In this document: piece after piece, positions 37,504-48,841 of the stretch
How the letters are laid out: each line of letters starts with the position of its first letter
Position numbering within the stretch: the first letter of the stretch is position 1
From: Alkalihalobacillus sp. BA299
Lineage (GTDB): Bacteria; Bacillota; Bacilli; Bacillales; Bacillaceae_F
Assembly: GCF_017745675.1 (NCBI RefSeq)
Contig: NZ_JAFLJM010000004.1
Coordinates: 124,001 to 188,000, forward strand
Direction: 5' to 3'
DNA length: 64,000 nt
The notes under the pieces: model-generated
Told to the model about the DNA's origin: nothing
Seen by the model: only the letters and a program-made list of their open reading frames with translations
Database searches by the model: none
Program-made: the position numbers and the translations under genes

Positions 37504-38772
37504 TTATATTGAAAAATGGTTTTTTTCTAGTAAATGATTTACCGCTTGGATTACTGCGATTTTTACGTGAGAGTATGTTAACCCCCCTTGTACAAAAGCT
37601 ACATAAGGCGCGCGAAGCGGACCATCCGCGGTTAATTCTATACTCGCTCCTTGAATAAACGTTCCAGCCGCCATGATAACGTCATCTTCATAGCCTGGCA
37701 TTGGACTTGGTTGAGGTACTACATGTGAATTAATTGGAGATGCTTGTTGGATGGCCTGGCAAAAAGCAACCATTTTATCACGATTATTAAATTGTACCGA
37801 TTGAATTAAATCGGTCCGTTTTTCGTCCCAAGCTGGAGCCGTATTCATCCCGAGATTTTCAAGAAATGCAGCTGTAAAATGGGCTCCTTTTAATGCTTGG
37901 GCAACTGTATGTGGTGCCAAGAAAAAACCTTGGTACATTTCAAGTAAACTGTATAAAGAGGCCCCCCCTTCTGCTCCAATACCCGGTGCAGCTAGTCTAT
38001 AAGACGCTAATTCAATTAACTCTTTTTTCCCTACTAAATATCCACCTGTTTTTACAATTCCACCACCAGGATTTTTAATCAGTGAGCCCGCCATTAAGTC
38101 TGCCCCTACATGACAAGGTTCTTTTAGTTCTACAAATTCACCGTAGCAATTATCTACAAAAACGATTACATCTTTTTTAATTTCTTTTACGAAACGAATC
38201 ATCTCTTCAATTTGTTCAATTGTAAATGACGGTCTGTTATCATAACCTTTGGAACGTTGAATTCCGATCACCTTCGTCTTCTCTGTTATCGCTTGTTCAA
38301 CTGCTAAAAAATCAACTGCTCCACTCTCTGACAATGGGATTGCATTATATGAAACTTGGAAATCCTTTAAAGAACCGTTTCCATCCCCCCGAATCCCTAC
38401 TACTTCTTCTAGTGTGTCATAAGGCTTACCAGTCATATATATCAATTCATCTCCAGGTCGTAGCACCCCAAATAACGCAGTAGCAATGGCGTGTGTACCA
38501 GAAATGATTTGTGGGCGTACTAACCCTGCTTCAGCTCCAAATACATCAGCATAGATCGCTTCAAGCGTATCTCGCCCTGTATCATCATAACCATAACCAG
38601 TAGATGGTGTAAAATGAAAGTCAGCTACTTGAAATTTCTGAAAGGCTTGTAAAACTCGAAGTTGGTTTGTCTCTGTTATTTGCTCGATTTCATCAAAGCG
38701 ATTTTTTAATTTCTGTTCTGTCTGCTCTACAATAGATTGTAAGTGCTGCCCAAATGAGAATTGTTCGTACAT
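37504..38772 (-). CDS. ynbB: YnbB-like PLP enzyme (methionine gamma-lyase/aluminium-resistance family)
   Basis: A 422-residue fold-type I PLP enzyme of the YnbB family. PLP-site context is seen in VFVDNCYGEFVE and in GSLIKNPGGGIVKTGGYLVG, which carries the expected Schiff-base Lys. The family is named for cystathionine/methionine gamma-lyase similarity and for aluminium resistance; its true substrate is not settled. It keeps the hflX-ynbB-glnR order of B. subtilis, with 27 bases to hflX. Confidence 0.85.
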   Translation of the reverse strand: MYEQFSFGQHLQSIVEQTEQKLKNRFDEIEQITETNQLRVLQAFQKFQVADFHFTPSTGYGYDDTGRDTLEAIYADVFGAEAGLVRPQIISGTHAIATALFGVLRPGDELIYMTGKPYDTLEEVVGIRGDGNGSLKDFQVSYNAIPLSESGAVDFLAVEQAITEKTKVIGIQRSKGYDNRPSFTIEQIEEMIRFVKEIKKDVIVFVDNCYGEFVELKEPCHVGADLMAGSLIKNPGGGIVKTGGYLVGKKELIELASYRLAAPGIGAEGGASLYSLLEMYQGFFLAPHTVAQALKGAHFTAAFLENLGMNTAPAWDEKRTDLIQSVQFNNRDKMVAFCQAIQQASPINSHVVPQPSPMPGYEDDVIMAAGTFIQGASIELTADGPLRAPYVAFVQGGLTYSHVKIAVIQAVNHLLEKNHFSI

Positions 38773-38799
38773 AAATATTCTCCCTACTCCTTGTTAAGT

Positions 38800-40065
38800 T
38801 TATCGTTTTTTTAGTTGATATGCTAAGGAATGGTTAGGGTGAACATACCCCTCACATTCATATGCTTCTACATCTTCATTCCAGCTTTGTCTAATAAGGA
38901 TCGTTTCCGTTTTTACTTTTGATAATAGCTTCCCCTCTGTGGAGAGGATTTGTGCTTTATAATAGACCATATCTTTCTTAAGTAGACCTTCCATTTTTTC
39001 CGATAAACGTTTAAGGTGTTCATGCTCTTTAGCTGATATTAAAATTTCAGATGAATGTACAATGACTCTTTCTTGGTCCTCTATTAAATCAGCCTTATTA
39101 TATACTGTTAACATGGGGATTTCATTAACTTCCAGGTCTTCTAATAGACTCAATACCGTTTTTTGATGCTCAATAAAATTTTTATGCGATGCGTCAATAA
39201 TATGTAATATGAGATCTGCTTCGCGAACTTCCTCTAGTGTGGAGCGAAAAGCTGCAATTAAAGTTGTCGGTAAATCTTGGATAAACCCAACCGTATCCGA
39301 TAATAACACATTTAATCCACTTGGAAGCTTAAATTTTCTTGTAGTCGGATCTAAAGTCGCAAATAACAAGTTTTGCTCTAATGTATCAGCAGCTGTTAAG
39401 CGATTAAGAATCGTTGACTTTCCAGCATTTGTATAACCAACTAGCGCAATTTGTAATACTTGATTTTCTTTTCTGCGCTCACGATATTGCTTACGATGTT
39501 GAACAATGGTTGCTAATTGTTCTTTAATCTCATCCATACGACGCCGGATATGTCTTCGATCGGTTTCTAATTGAGTTTCACCTGGTCCACGTGTACCAAT
39601 TCCTCCACCTAGCCGCGATAACGCTAATCCTCTTCCCATCAAACGAGGCAGGAGATAATTTAATTGGGCAAGCTCTACTTGGAGCTTACCCTCTTTAGAT
39701 TGCGCCCTTTGCGCAAATATATCTAAAATGAGCTGCGTGCGGTCGATTACACGCACAGAATCTCCACAAATTGAAGAGATGTTTCGAATTTGACCAGCTG
39801 ATAGTTCATCATTAAAAATGATAACATCTGCTTCTTTTTCCTCTATTAATAATGAAAGCTCTTCAATTTTTCCCCGACCTAAATATGTCGCAGGGTCAAT
39901 TGATACTTTCTTTTGCTCAACTGTCGCAACAACTACTCCTTGAGCAGTTGTTGTCAAAGCCTTCAACTCTTCCATCGAATATAAAAAATGATCATCCGTT
40001 CGATCTTTTGTTTGACATCCAGCTAAAATGACACGTTCTTGTGTTTCACTTTTTACTTCTCGCAA
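38800..40065 (-). CDS. hflX: Ribosome-associated GTPase HflX
   Basis: A 421-residue GTPase that binds and splits or rescues stalled ribosomes. An N-terminal HflX domain (GRGKIEELSLLI, SRLGGGIGTRGPGETQLETD) precedes the G domain with GYTNAGKST (G1), DTVGFIQDLP (G3) and YNKADLI (G4). The start is TTG 40065 behind GAGGTT, somewhat far away. It lies between spoVK and ynbB as in the B. subtilis backbone. Confidence 0.93.
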   Translation of the reverse strand: MREVKSETQERVILAGCQTKDRTDDHFLYSMEELKALTTTAQGVVVATVEQKKVSIDPATYLGRGKIEELSLLIEEKEADVIIFNDELSAGQIRNISSICGDSVRVIDRTQLILDIFAQRAQSKEGKLQVELAQLNYLLPRLMGRGLALSRLGGGIGTRGPGETQLETDRRHIRRRMDEIKEQLATIVQHRKQYRERRKENQVLQIALVGYTNAGKSTILNRLTAADTLEQNLLFATLDPTTRKFKLPSGLNVLLSDTVGFIQDLPTTLIAAFRSTLEEVREADLILHIIDASHKNFIEHQKTVLSLLEDLEVNEIPMLTVYNKADLIEDQERVIVHSSEILISAKEHEHLKRLSEKMEGLLKKDMVYYKAQILSTEGKLLSKVKTETILIRQSWNEDVEAYECEGYVHPNHSLAYQLKKR

Positions 40066-40129
40066 TATGAATTCACAACCTCTATTATCTATTCCGTCTT
40101 GAAGATATTACACATTGATCTATTAATTG

Positions 40130-41092
40130 TCAAGAAAACGGTTGAACTCTTGACTTTTCAAAGTCAAAATCTTCAGCCTTAAGTGTAGAGAGTGACTGGC
40201 GATCATACTTACCTTCAAAAAGTAGACGAACAGCCTGCGTGCGAATTGCTTGCTCAATTAAGTTACGTACAAATCTTCCATTACTGAAGGTTCTCCCGTA
40301 CTCGCCTTTTATTTTTCTTAAATATTCCCGAATTTTTTGTTCCCCTTGTCTTGAGAGTTGATACTCTCTTTCAGCTAACATAATTTGGCTTATTTCCATT
40401 AACTCTTCTGTCGTATAGTCCTCAAACGGAATAGTTATCGGAAAGCGTGAAGGAAGACCTGGATTTAGTGATAAGAAGTAATCCATTTCTCTTCCGTATC
40501 CAGCAAGGATTAATATAAAATCATGCTGTTGATCTTCCATTGCTTTTACAAGAGTATCAATTGCTTCTTTTCCAAAATCTTTTTCGCCACCTCGTGCTAA
40601 CGAATACGCTTCATCGATAAAGAGAACACCACCAAGCGCTTTCTTTAACACTTCTCTCGTTTTTTGTGCGGTATGTCCAATATATTCGCCTACTAAATCT
40701 GCTCTTTCTACTTCAATTAAATGACCTTTCGATAAAACTTCCATTTCATGAAACAATTTGGCAATTAAACGAGCGACTGTCGTCTTACCAGTACCAGGAT
40801 TTCCTTTAAATATCATATGCAATGATTGTTTTGAACTTTTCAAACCATTTTCTTTACGACAATTATTAATGTACAGCCACGCATATACTTCTTTTAATAA
40901 ACTTTTCACATCATGTAATCCGACTAATGATGATAATTCTTTTTCCATTCGTGCAAGTACTTCATGATTTTCTAGCAATGTATTTTCGAACGATTTTTCT
41001 TTTAAAGATATATTTACTTGCTCTCTTGTTTTTTCACGGTTCAGGACAACATTAATCTGTCCTTTTGAGCGGGTAACTGTTGTATCTTTCAT
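40130..41092 (-). CDS. spoVK: Stage V sporulation protein K (AAA ATPase)
   Basis: A 320-residue CbbX/SpoVK-type AAA+ ATPase with Walker A GNPGTGKTTVA, Walker B GVLFIDEAYSLA and an arginine-finger region PGLPSRFP. It is needed for late spore maturation in B. subtilis. It lies upstream of hflX and downstream of hfq on the backbone. A sigma-E promoter is expected but was not identified. Confidence 0.93.
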   Translation of the reverse strand: MKDTTVTRSKGQINVVLNREKTREQVNISLKEKSFENTLLENHEVLARMEKELSSLVGLHDVKSLLKEVYAWLYINNCRKENGLKSSKQSLHMIFKGNPGTGKTTVARLIAKLFHEMEVLSKGHLIEVERADLVGEYIGHTAQKTREVLKKALGGVLFIDEAYSLARGGEKDFGKEAIDTLVKAMEDQQHDFILILAGYGREMDYFLSLNPGLPSRFPITIPFEDYTTEELMEISQIMLAEREYQLSRQGEQKIREYLRKIKGEYGRTFSNGRFVRNLIEQAIRTQAVRLLFEGKYDRQSLSTLKAEDFDFEKSRVQPFS

Positions 41093-41219
41093 TGTTTCAC
41101 CCCTCTATATACAATCGGTTACAATACTATACGCAAATGCCTAATTATTGTGACAAATGCCTATAAAATTTTATTAATAATAGTAATTGAGTTAGCTACA
41201 TAAGCTAAAAAAGAAAAAA

Positions 41220-41246
41220 GGGTAACTCGCATTGCGCAAGATACCC
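41220..41246 (-). terminator. Terminator of hfq
   Basis: GGGTA/TACCC stem with further CT/AG and GC pairs, followed on the minus strand by CTTTTTTCTTTTTT. Confidence 0.65.
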
Positions 41247-41322
41247 CCGTCGATATTTAAATAAAAATATCACGATTATAAGATACACTTGCACATGGAG
41301 TCACCCTTACCAATCCCATTAG

Positions 41323-41559
41323 TTATGCTTGCTCTGGATCAATATTCACTTGAACATTACGCTGTGGAGCAAATGTAGAAATAGCATGTTTATAAACAAG
41401 TTGCTGTTTTCCTTCACTCTCGAGGATAATTGTGAAATTATCAAAAGCTTTAATTAATCCACGTAATTGGAAACCGTTTAATAAGAAAACAGTAACTGCA
41501 ATATTATCCTTGCGTAGTTGATTTAGGAATTGGTCTTGAATATTAACGGATTGCTTCAT
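41323..41559 (-). CDS. hfq: RNA chaperone Hfq
   Basis: A 78-residue Sm-like hexamer protein. Sm1 contains [23 protein letters not shown], and the Sm2 YKHAIST motif is intact. It lies 25 bases from miaA, the usual miaA-hfq pair. AAGGGGG precedes the ATG. Confidence 0.97.
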   Translation of the reverse strand: MKQSVNIQDQFLNQLRKDNIAVTVFLLNGFQLRGLIKAFDNFTIILESEGKQQLVYKHAISTFAPQRNVQVNIDPEQA

Positions 41560-41584
41560 TTATTAGTCCCCCTTCTATGTACTG

Positions 41585-42532
41585 TTAATTAATTTCGCTA
41601 TAATTATAAAGCTTTCCTTCTATAAATTGTTGAATTTCTGTAATCTTTTTATTAAAGTTTGTATTGGTCATGTCGAACCAATGAACATTTGCTTTGTTAC
41701 GAAACCATGTAAATTGTCGTTTCGCATACCGTCTCGAGTTCCGTTTAAGGAGTTCAATCGCTTCCTCCCTAGTAACTTTACCTTCTATGTAATCATATAT
41801 TTCTTTATAACCGATTGCTTGAACTGATTGGCAACCCCTAATCCCTTGATCATATAATCGTTTTGCTTCTTCAAACAAACCTTGATCAATCATAATATCA
41901 ACTCTTTTATTGATTCGTTCATATAATTGATCGCGATCCATCGTTAAACCAACGAAGACGAAATCATATGGCGCTTCCTCATTTTGAGATTGCTGATATT
42001 CAGATAACGTCTTTCCCGTTCGTTTAATTACTTCTAATGCCCGAATGACTCTTCGATAATTGTTCGGGTGAATTGTAGCATAACTTACCGGGTCAACATC
42101 TTTTAATTTATGGTGGAGTTGATCGACACCATGCTCTTTTACAAACTGTTCCATCTCTTCACGAAATGGTAAATCTGTAGACATTTCAGCAAAATTAAAA
42201 TTATGAATGACTGAATTAATGTATAATCCAGTGCCTCCAACAATAAAAGGTAACTTCCCTTTTTTATTTAACAAGCTAATAAGCGGCTGTACAAGGCTCT
42301 GAAATTCCGCAACTGAGAATGGCTCATCAGGTTCTTTAATATCAATTAAGTGATGTGGAATACCTTCCATTTCTTCTTTAGTTACTTTGGCAGTACCGAT
42401 GTCCATTCTTTTGTATACTTGCATCGAGTCACCACTAATCACTTCGCCATCTAACCTTTTCGATAACTCAATTCCCATTTTAGTTTTCCCAACCGCTGTC
42501 GGACCAACAATAACTACAAGCTTCTCCTTCAT
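41585..42532 (-). CDS. miaA: tRNA dimethylallyltransferase MiaA
   Basis: A 315-residue enzyme that adds the dimethylallyl group to A37 of tRNAs reading UNN codons. P-loop GPTAVGKT, SGDSMQVYKRMDIGTAKVT and RRYAKRQFTWFR are family signatures. MiaB, which acts on the product, is encoded about 8 kb away. Confidence 0.96.
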   Translation of the reverse strand: MKEKLVVIVGPTAVGKTKMGIELSKRLDGEVISGDSMQVYKRMDIGTAKVTKEEMEGIPHHLIDIKEPDEPFSVAEFQSLVQPLISLLNKKGKLPFIVGGTGLYINSVIHNFNFAEMSTDLPFREEMEQFVKEHGVDQLHHKLKDVDPVSYATIHPNNYRRVIRALEVIKRTGKTLSEYQQSQNEEAPYDFVFVGLTMDRDQLYERINKRVDIMIDQGLFEEAKRLYDQGIRGCQSVQAIGYKEIYDYIEGKVTREEAIELLKRNSRRYAKRQFTWFRNKANVHWFDMTNTNFNKKITEIQQFIEGKLYNYSEIN

Positions 42533-42552
42533 TACACCACCCTTTGTATCCT

Positions 42553-43365
42553 TTACATTTCTTTATCGTGATTGTCTAACTCTATATATCCAAAATGAAA
42601 TTTTGCCGTTTTCCTCTTCATAACAGCAAAATCAAAGGTAGCAAACCGATCACTTTTCCAGTAGTCTTTTAACACGATACGTCGCTTTGCAACTCGCTTA
42701 GCTTCTATTATGGCTTCTTCTGATAATGTATGGTACATAGCTAACTCCTTTAAAGGAGTTATGCCTTGAGAAGTTTGAAGGTCCGCTTCGAACATTGGAT
42801 CAAAATAAACAATATCGTAACTATTATCTTCTAAACTACGTAGAACCTCTAGGTGACTTCCATTGATTACCTGTATCGAACGCATTGCTTGATTGAATAA
42901 TTTATTTCCAGAATCCCATTGTTTCAAACCTTCTTTTACGATATAGGCTATCGCACCACTCTCTTCAATCCCAACTACTTTTCCATTCGAGCCCACTACT
43001 GCTTTAGCAATTATCGCATCCGAAGCAAGGCCTAAAGTACAATCTAATACAGACATCCCTTGTTGTAACTGAGATGCTTCTATGTATGGGTCATATCCGT
43101 CATTTTGCAATCGCTTAAAACGAAACATTGCTGAATTTGGATGGAAAAAGAAAGGGTCACTTGAATATGTTGAGTAATAGAAGAGCTTCTCTTTTCCGAC
43201 AACGAGTATGTCTTCTTGAAGCTCTTCTATCATCTTCTCAATTGGCCTGTCATTTCTGTGAATAAATGGTGCACGTAATTCGAAACTTATTTTTTTGGAC
43301 TGTTCTACTAATTGGCGATTATGCTTTAAGGCTGTTGTAATATACACAGTATCTCTCCACGTCAT
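42553..43365 (-). CDS. RsmJ-like SAM-dependent methyltransferase
   Basis: 270 residues. A Rossmann methyltransferase core has LDCTLGLASDAIIAKAVVG (SAM motif I) and YDIVYFDPMFE (motif IV, DPMF), the pattern of the RsmJ/YhiQ family, which methylates 16S rRNA G1516. The N-terminal 85 residues are typical of the Bacillus branch. The target is inferred. The ribosome site is weak. It lies between mutL and miaA. Confidence 0.75.
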   Translation of the reverse strand: MTWRDTVYITTALKHNRQLVEQSKKISFELRAPFIHRNDRPIEKMIEELQEDILVVGKEKLFYYSTYSSDPFFFHPNSAMFRFKRLQNDGYDPYIEASQLQQGMSVLDCTLGLASDAIIAKAVVGSNGKVVGIEESGAIAYIVKEGLKQWDSGNKLFNQAMRSIQVINGSHLEVLRSLEDNSYDIVYFDPMFEADLQTSQGITPLKELAMYHTLSEEAIIEAKRVAKRRIVLKDYWKSDRFATFDFAVMKRKTAKFHFGYIELDNHDKEM

Positions 43366-43476
43366 ATAATGCTTCCATATTATAGACTTTTTTCAACCCA
43401 TTGGCAACTTATTAGTAGATAAGCCATCTTTTATTATAACCAGTATGATGAAATAGTAATCACCGTTTTATGACAT

Positions 43477-45336
43477 TTACATAATCCGTTTAAACATCTT
43501 CTCCATTTCGTAAGTCGAATAATGAATAATAATTGGTCGACCATGCGGGCAAGTAAATGGATCAATACATTTACGTAAGCTTTCTAATAGCGCAAACTGC
43601 TCATCTGTTCTTAAATGTCGATTTGCTTTGATAGCTGCTTTACAAGACATTAAAATCGCTGCTTCTTCGCGTAGTTTTTTAATATCTATTTTTTTCTTTG
43701 AGAGAACTTCATCGATCATTTCTCTTAATGTTTCACCTTCTAATCCTTTTGGTAGCCATGTAGGGTATGAGCGAATCATAAACGTTTGCGGTCCGAAAGG
43801 TTCTAGAAAAAGTCCAACTTCCTTTAATTCATCAGCGTATTCTGTTAAAGTCATATACTCACTCGCCGTACATTCGAGTGTAATAGGAACGAGTAAGTCT
43901 TGAAGCTCTGGTGAAACTTGCCCTACTTTCTCTTTGAAATACTCATATTTAATTCTTTCTTGAGCAGCATGTTGGTCAATAATGTATAGTCCTTTTTCAT
44001 TTTGAGCAAGAATGTAAGTTCCGTGCATTTGCCCAATTGGATAGAGAGTAGGGACACGGCCATGTGACGTAACCTCTTTTATATTTTGTTCTTGTACTTT
44101 TTCTTCTATTACATCAACATCTTGATCTTTAGTTTCCTTCGGTTCACTAATCATAGATTCATATACATCGTCATGAGGAAATATCTCATTTTTAGATTTT
44201 TCAGATTGAATCGATTGATTGTTTACAGTAAACGTAGGGCTAGATGGTCGATATTCCTTTATTGTTTGTTGCTCATCATGAGTTAGCTGAAATGAAATTT
44301 GATCTGATTTCGGTAGTGCTTTTTTTTCGCGAACTATTTCAGGAATCAGTTGAGTTTTTTTAAACGCATTTTGAATTCCTTCTTTTACTAGAGTTGTCAG
44401 CTCTTCCTCTTTACTTAATCGCACCTCTAGTTTGGCAGGATGAACATTTACATCAATTAATAGTGGGTCCATTACAATGTTTAAAACAACAATTGGGTAA
44501 CGTCCAATTGGAAGCAAAGTGTGATAGCCCTCTTGTATTGCTCTAGCTAAAGAATAATTTTTAATATACCTACCGTTCACAAACGTAGACATATATTGCC
44601 TTGATGCTCTAGTTACTTCAGGCTTTACGATAAAACCTGTCACTTGAAAGTCGATCGTCTCTAATTCAATTGGTAGCATTTGTTTGGCTACTGCAGCACC
44701 ATAAATCGAATGGAGTACTTGTAGCTGATTTCCATTTCCATTTGTTTGCAACATTTTCTTCCCGTTATGAAAAAGCTGAAATGAAATGTCTGGATGGGCT
44801 AAAGCAATTCGGTTTACAATATCACTAATATTCCCTAATTCTGTATGAACGGTTTTTAAATACTTCAGCCTTGCAGGTGTATTGTAAAAAAGGTTGGTAA
44901 TCGTTACTTCGGTACCTTTTCTACTACTAGTGGCCTGTTTCGAAATAATTTTTCCGCCTTCTAATTGAATGCTTGTCCCTGCTCCGTCTCCTGTACTCGT
45001 ATTTAACTCAAGGTATGATACAGAAGCGATACTTGGTAGTGCTTCTCCACGAAAGCCTAGCGTCATAATATGAAATAGATCTTTATCAGTCTTTATTTTA
45101 CTTGTGGCATGACGATAAAATGCAGTTTCAACGTCTTCTTCTAAAATACCGTCACCATTATCAAGTATTTTTATTTTTGACAGTCCGCCTTCTTCAACTT
45201 CAATGACAATCTGAGTACTATTCGCATCTATTGCATTTTCTACTAATTCTTTAACGATTGAAGCGGGGCGTTCCACCACTTCTCCTGCAGCAATTTTATT
45301 TGAAAGCTGTTCATCTAATTTTACAATCTTCCCCAC
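43477..45336 (-). CDS. mutL: DNA mismatch repair protein MutL
   Basis: A 619-residue GHKL ATPase and endonuclease. The N-terminal motifs are [15 protein letters not shown] and [13 protein letters not shown]. The C-terminal endonuclease site [12 protein letters not shown] and CPHGRPI are present, so this is the nicking MutL of bacteria lacking MutH. A variable acidic linker covers about 350-420. GTG start 45336, 19 bases downstream of mutS. Confidence 0.97.
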   Translation of the reverse strand: MGKIVKLDEQLSNKIAAGEVVERPASIVKELVENAIDANSTQIVIEVEEGGLSKIKILDNGDGILEEDVETAFYRHATSKIKTDKDLFHIMTLGFRGEALPSIASVSYLELNTSTGDGAGTSIQLEGGKIISKQATSSRKGTEVTITNLFYNTPARLKYLKTVHTELGNISDIVNRIALAHPDISFQLFHNGKKMLQTNGNGNQLQVLHSIYGAAVAKQMLPIELETIDFQVTGFIVKPEVTRASRQYMSTFVNGRYIKNYSLARAIQEGYHTLLPIGRYPIVVLNIVMDPLLIDVNVHPAKLEVRLSKEEELTTLVKEGIQNAFKKTQLIPEIVREKKALPKSDQISFQLTHDEQQTIKEYRPSSPTFTVNNQSIQSEKSKNEIFPHDDVYESMISEPKETKDQDVDVIEEKVQEQNIKEVTSHGRVPTLYPIGQMHGTYILAQNEKGLYIIDQHAAQERIKYEYFKEKVGQVSPELQDLLVPITLECTASEYMTLTEYADELKEVGLFLEPFGPQTFMIRSYPTWLPKGLEGETLREMIDEVLSKKKIDIKKLREEAAILMSCKAAIKANRHLRTDEQFALLESLRKCIDPFTCPHGRPIIIHYSTYEMEKMFKRIM

Positions 45337-45355
45337 GGCTTCACGACCCTCCCAT

Positions 45356-47953
45356 TTACTTTCTTAATTTTAGTTGTATTTCATTTAGCATTTGCAACGC
45401 TTCTAGTGGTGTTATGTTCAAGATGTCTAATTTTTTGAGATCTTTAATTATGACGTTTTCAACCGGACTAACATGCACTTTTTTAGGCTGTTTCTCTTCT
45501 TCACCAAATAGAGATAATTGTATTGGTTGCTCCTCTGGCTCTACATTTTTTGTGTTTTCCACTGTTCCTTCTTCTTTCTGATCTCCCTCTAATTGATGTA
45601 AAATTTCATCAGCGCGGACGATGACATGTTCAGGAAGCTCAGCTAATTGTGCTACATATATCCCGTAGCTTCGATCGGCTTGTCCATCGACAACTTTGTG
45701 TAAAAATACAACTTTTCCATCTTCCTCTATGGCAGAAACGTGTACATTCTTTAGTCTCTCTAATTGTTGTTCAAGTGCAGTAAGTTCATGATAGTGAGTA
45801 GAAAAAAGAGTTTTCGCACCAATATTCTCGTGAATATATTCAACAATCGCTTGAGCAAGCGCCATTCCATCATAGGTTGATGTCCCTCTGCCAATCTCAT
45901 CTAATAAAATCAAGCTATTTTCGGTCGCATTCGTTAAGGCATGTTTCGTCTCTAACATTTCTACCATAAACGTACTTTGTCCACTTGCTAAATCATCTGC
46001 CGCACCAATTCTTGTAAAAATTTGATCAAATAAAGGAAGAGATGCACTCGTTGCTGGTACAAAACAACCAACTTGGGCCATAATTGAAGTTAATGCTAAC
46101 TGTCTCATATACGTACTCTTACCAGCCATATTCGGTCCAGTAATTAATAATATTTCCCGTTCTCGATTCATAACGACGTCGTTTGAAACGTATTGGCCAC
46201 GGTCAATCATTTTTTCAACAACAGGATGCCTACCATTTTCAATATGGATTTCTCGGTCGCTCGTAAAATGCGGACGTACAAAATGTTGTTCATTACTAAT
46301 TGTTGCAAAGCTTTGTAATACATCTAATGTACTTATCGTTTTTGCAAGTTGCTGTAGTTGGCGAATGTAACTTTTTACTTGTTCACGAATCGTTTGAAAT
46401 AGGTCGTATTCAAGTTGTTCAATTTTTTCTTCCGCCTCTAAAATGAGTGTTTCTTTTTCTTTTAATTCAGGCGTGATATAACGTTCAGCATTGGCTAGCG
46501 TTTGTTTTCTTTCGTAACGCCCTTCAGGAAGGTTTGCGATATTAGCTTTTGTTACTTCGATATAATAGCCAAACACTTTGTTATAACCGATCTTAAGCGA
46601 TTTAATTCCAGTTTCCTGACGTTCTTTTTGCTCAAGGGAAGCGATCCATGTTTTCCCGTTTAAACTTGCATCTCGGTAATGGTCTAGGTCACTGCTAAAG
46701 CCTGCTTTAATCATCCCGCCATCTTTAACTGATAAAGGTGGGTCGTCGACAATACTCGTTTCTAATAGATCTAATAATTCCTCACAATGATCAATACTAT
46801 GAATTAATCGGTCAACTAAGGGAACCTGGAGCTCTTTAACGATTTGAACAATTTTCGGAACTTGTTGAAGAGACCTGCGTAATTGTACTAATTCTCTTGC
46901 ATTAACATTTCCGTAAGCTACTTTACCAGCTAACCGTTCTAAATCATATACTTCTGTCAATGCTTCTCGCAATTCTTCCCTCGAGAAAAACTGATCAATA
47001 AATGTTTCCACTACTGTTAATCGTTCTTCAATTTCACTTTGATCAATTAATGGTCGTTCTAACCATTTTTTTAATAATCTTGCTCCCATCGCCGTTACAG
47101 TTGCATCAACAATCCAAAGCAATGACCCTTTTTTCTTTTTCTCACGTATCGTTTCAATCAATTCAAGGTTTCTCTTTGAATAATAGTCAACTTTCATATA
47201 CTGGCTAGCCGTATAGTATTGAACTTTTTGCAAATGATCAAGTGATCTACGCTGTGTTCTAACTAAATAATTATAGAGTCTAGCTACGGTTGAAATTAGT
47301 CGTTCTTGTTGAAGTCCATCACAAAGGGGGTGAAAATATTCAGGCATAACCTCATTTGTTTCAAAAGAAATCGTTATCGCTAAACGTTGCTTGAACATCT
47401 CAAGAAATGCTGAATCAAATTCTGGAGAAACGATTACTTCCTTTGCCCCTGATGAGACAAGTTCAAAAATCACCTCATCAATACCACCTGTTATTACAGT
47501 AACAGCACTTTCCCCCGTTGTTAAATCGGTTCGTACAAAACCAAATTGATCTTCCTTAAAATCTGTAACAGATGTAATATAGTTGTTTTCTTTATCTGCA
47601 ATTGTTTTGCCGTCCATTACCGTTCCTGGAGTAATTAACTTGACGACTTCGCGCTTAACAACACCTTTTGCTTCTCTTGGATCTTCGACTTGTTCACAAA
47701 TAGCAATTTTATAACCTTTTTCTATTAATTGAGTAATATATTGTTCAACAGAGTGATAGGGTACTCCACACATCGGAATCCGGTCTTTATCACTACCTCT
47801 ACCTGTTAAAGTAATTTCTAATTCTTTGGCTGCAAGCTTCGCATCTTCAAAGAATAATTCGTAAAAATCTCCTAAACGAAAAAATAAAAAGGCATCTTTA
47901 TATTGTGCCTTAATTCCTAAGTATTGCTGTATCATCGGCGTATGCTGTGCCAT
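45356..47953 (-). CDS. mutS: DNA mismatch repair protein MutS
   Basis: An 865-residue mismatch sensor. The mismatch-binding domain contains [15 protein letters not shown], including the Phe-x-Glu element. Walker A is [13 protein letters not shown], the ATPase has [16 protein letters not shown], and a C-terminal tail includes [12 protein letters not shown], a likely beta-clamp contact. It is co-transcribed with mutL. The length is normal. Confidence 0.97.
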   Translation of the reverse strand: MAQHTPMIQQYLGIKAQYKDAFLFFRLGDFYELFFEDAKLAAKELEITLTGRGSDKDRIPMCGVPYHSVEQYITQLIEKGYKIAICEQVEDPREAKGVVKREVVKLITPGTVMDGKTIADKENNYITSVTDFKEDQFGFVRTDLTTGESAVTVITGGIDEVIFELVSSGAKEVIVSPEFDSAFLEMFKQRLAITISFETNEVMPEYFHPLCDGLQQERLISTVARLYNYLVRTQRRSLDHLQKVQYYTASQYMKVDYYSKRNLELIETIREKKKKGSLLWIVDATVTAMGARLLKKWLERPLIDQSEIEERLTVVETFIDQFFSREELREALTEVYDLERLAGKVAYGNVNARELVQLRRSLQQVPKIVQIVKELQVPLVDRLIHSIDHCEELLDLLETSIVDDPPLSVKDGGMIKAGFSSDLDHYRDASLNGKTWIASLEQKERQETGIKSLKIGYNKVFGYYIEVTKANIANLPEGRYERKQTLANAERYITPELKEKETLILEAEEKIEQLEYDLFQTIREQVKSYIRQLQQLAKTISTLDVLQSFATISNEQHFVRPHFTSDREIHIENGRHPVVEKMIDRGQYVSNDVVMNREREILLITGPNMAGKSTYMRQLALTSIMAQVGCFVPATSASLPLFDQIFTRIGAADDLASGQSTFMVEMLETKHALTNATENSLILLDEIGRGTSTYDGMALAQAIVEYIHENIGAKTLFSTHYHELTALEQQLERLKNVHVSAIEEDGKVVFLHKVVDGQADRSYGIYVAQLAELPEHVIVRADEILHQLEGDQKEEGTVENTKNVEPEEQPIQLSLFGEEEKQPKKVHVSPVENVIIKDLKKLDILNITPLEALQMLNEIQLKLRK

Positions 47954-48010
47954 TGTAATCCCCCAAAGTTCTACATTTTACGACTATCATTATACCACAC
48001 TACACAAAGA

Positions 48011-48050
48011 GGTGTCAGGCACCTTTACTCCATTAAAGTGGCCTGACACC
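48011..48050. repeat. Dispersed hairpin repeat GTGTCAGGCACC, copy 1
   Basis: GGTGTCAGGC and GCCTGACACC are perfect arms; the inner CTTTA/TAAAG extends the stem. It lies between cotE and mutS and may terminate cotE transcription. Related copies are at 51351-51401 and 62466-62533. Confidence 0.75.
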
Positions 48051-48060
48051 AAGCTATCAA

Positions 48061-48630
48061 CTATTCTTCTGTATCGCCCATCATAAAGTTAGGGTCTAAG
48101 TCTTCAAACTCTTCATCAGTGACTTCTTCTTCAAACATTGAAGGATCTAATTCAGCAATCGTCCCATCAGGATGAACAGCGACGTGAATTTTCGTTTCAC
48201 CAATTACTTCAGTCAAGAATTCCCTTTCTACTTGAACGACTACGCTTGAACCATTTGGGGAAATTGTTGCTTCAAGCGTATTTGGCTGTTGAACAGCTTT
48301 CGCTATCACTTGAACGTCATCAGATAAAATGTTGTCATCTTTCACTTGCAGTGGAACAACGTCCGTGTACGTGACCGTTTCAGTGGCTACCTCTGTCTTT
48401 GTGTTATTTTGATGCGAGTACCAAACGTTAATGTCGTAGCTTCCTTGCACTTCTACCGCATCACCTTTTTTAGCTGCTTCGTACCTATGGTTAATGATCC
48501 AACAACCAAGGATACTCGTAGGCTTTTGGGAAGGGCTTACTGTATGACTAGCTTGAGTAAACTTTCTTCCCTTACCACAAACCGCCTTCGTAATAATTTC
48601 ACGATAATTTAAGTTATCTGTTTGTGACAT
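48061..48630 (-). CDS. cotE: Outer spore coat morphogenetic protein CotE
   Basis: A 189-residue protein needed to assemble the outer spore coat. [18 protein letters not shown], the [14 protein letters not shown] block and [18 protein letters not shown] match CotE, and the C-terminus is the usual acidic tail. ATG 48630 is chosen because GGAGG lies eight bases before it; the frame is open 23 codons further upstream. The mutS-cotE neighbourhood is as in B. subtilis. Confidence 0.95.
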   Translation of the reverse strand: MSQTDNLNYREIITKAVCGKGRKFTQASHTVSPSQKPTSILGCWIINHRYEAAKKGDAVEVQGSYDINVWYSHQNNTKTEVATETVTYTDVVPLQVKDDNILSDDVQVIAKAVQQPNTLEATISPNGSSVVVQVEREFLTEVIGETKIHVAVHPDGTIAELDPSMFEEEVTDEEFEDLDPNFMMGDTEE

Positions 48631-48703
48631 GAGTGAACCCTCCTCGATCAAATCGTTAGAAAAACTCGGCATATCGCCGTAAGTACTCCGCTTCAACATC
48701 GTT

Positions 48704-48841
48704 GTCTAATTGTCGAAGTTAAGACATAGGAGAAAGCCTGACTTTAATAGTCCGATAAATTAGACGGGCGTCCATCTAATCTCATAAATACGATGTCTTA
48801 GGTCAAACTAGCGTCGCCAATTTCTTCACTTCCATCCTATG
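48704..48841. ncRNA. Multi-hairpin element with alternative pairings upstream of cotE
   Basis: Perfect complementary pairs are: GTCTAATT 48704-48711 with AATTAGAC 48758-48765; ATTAGA 48759-48764 with TCTAAT 48775-48780; TAAGACAT 48720-48727 with ATGTCTTA 48793-48800; CATAGGA 48725-48731 with TCCTATG 48835-48841; GACT/AGTC 48740-48752. Two of these sets exclude each other. It may be a structured RNA, a leader for cotE or a palindromic repeat. No coding frame is convincing. The gap 48631-49162 otherwise holds only AT-rich DNA and the ricA terminator. Confidence 0.4.

Noticed and set aside
41092..41322. A small RNA between spoVK and hfq
   Set aside because: Only the hfq terminator hairpin is visible; no separate promoter could be supported.
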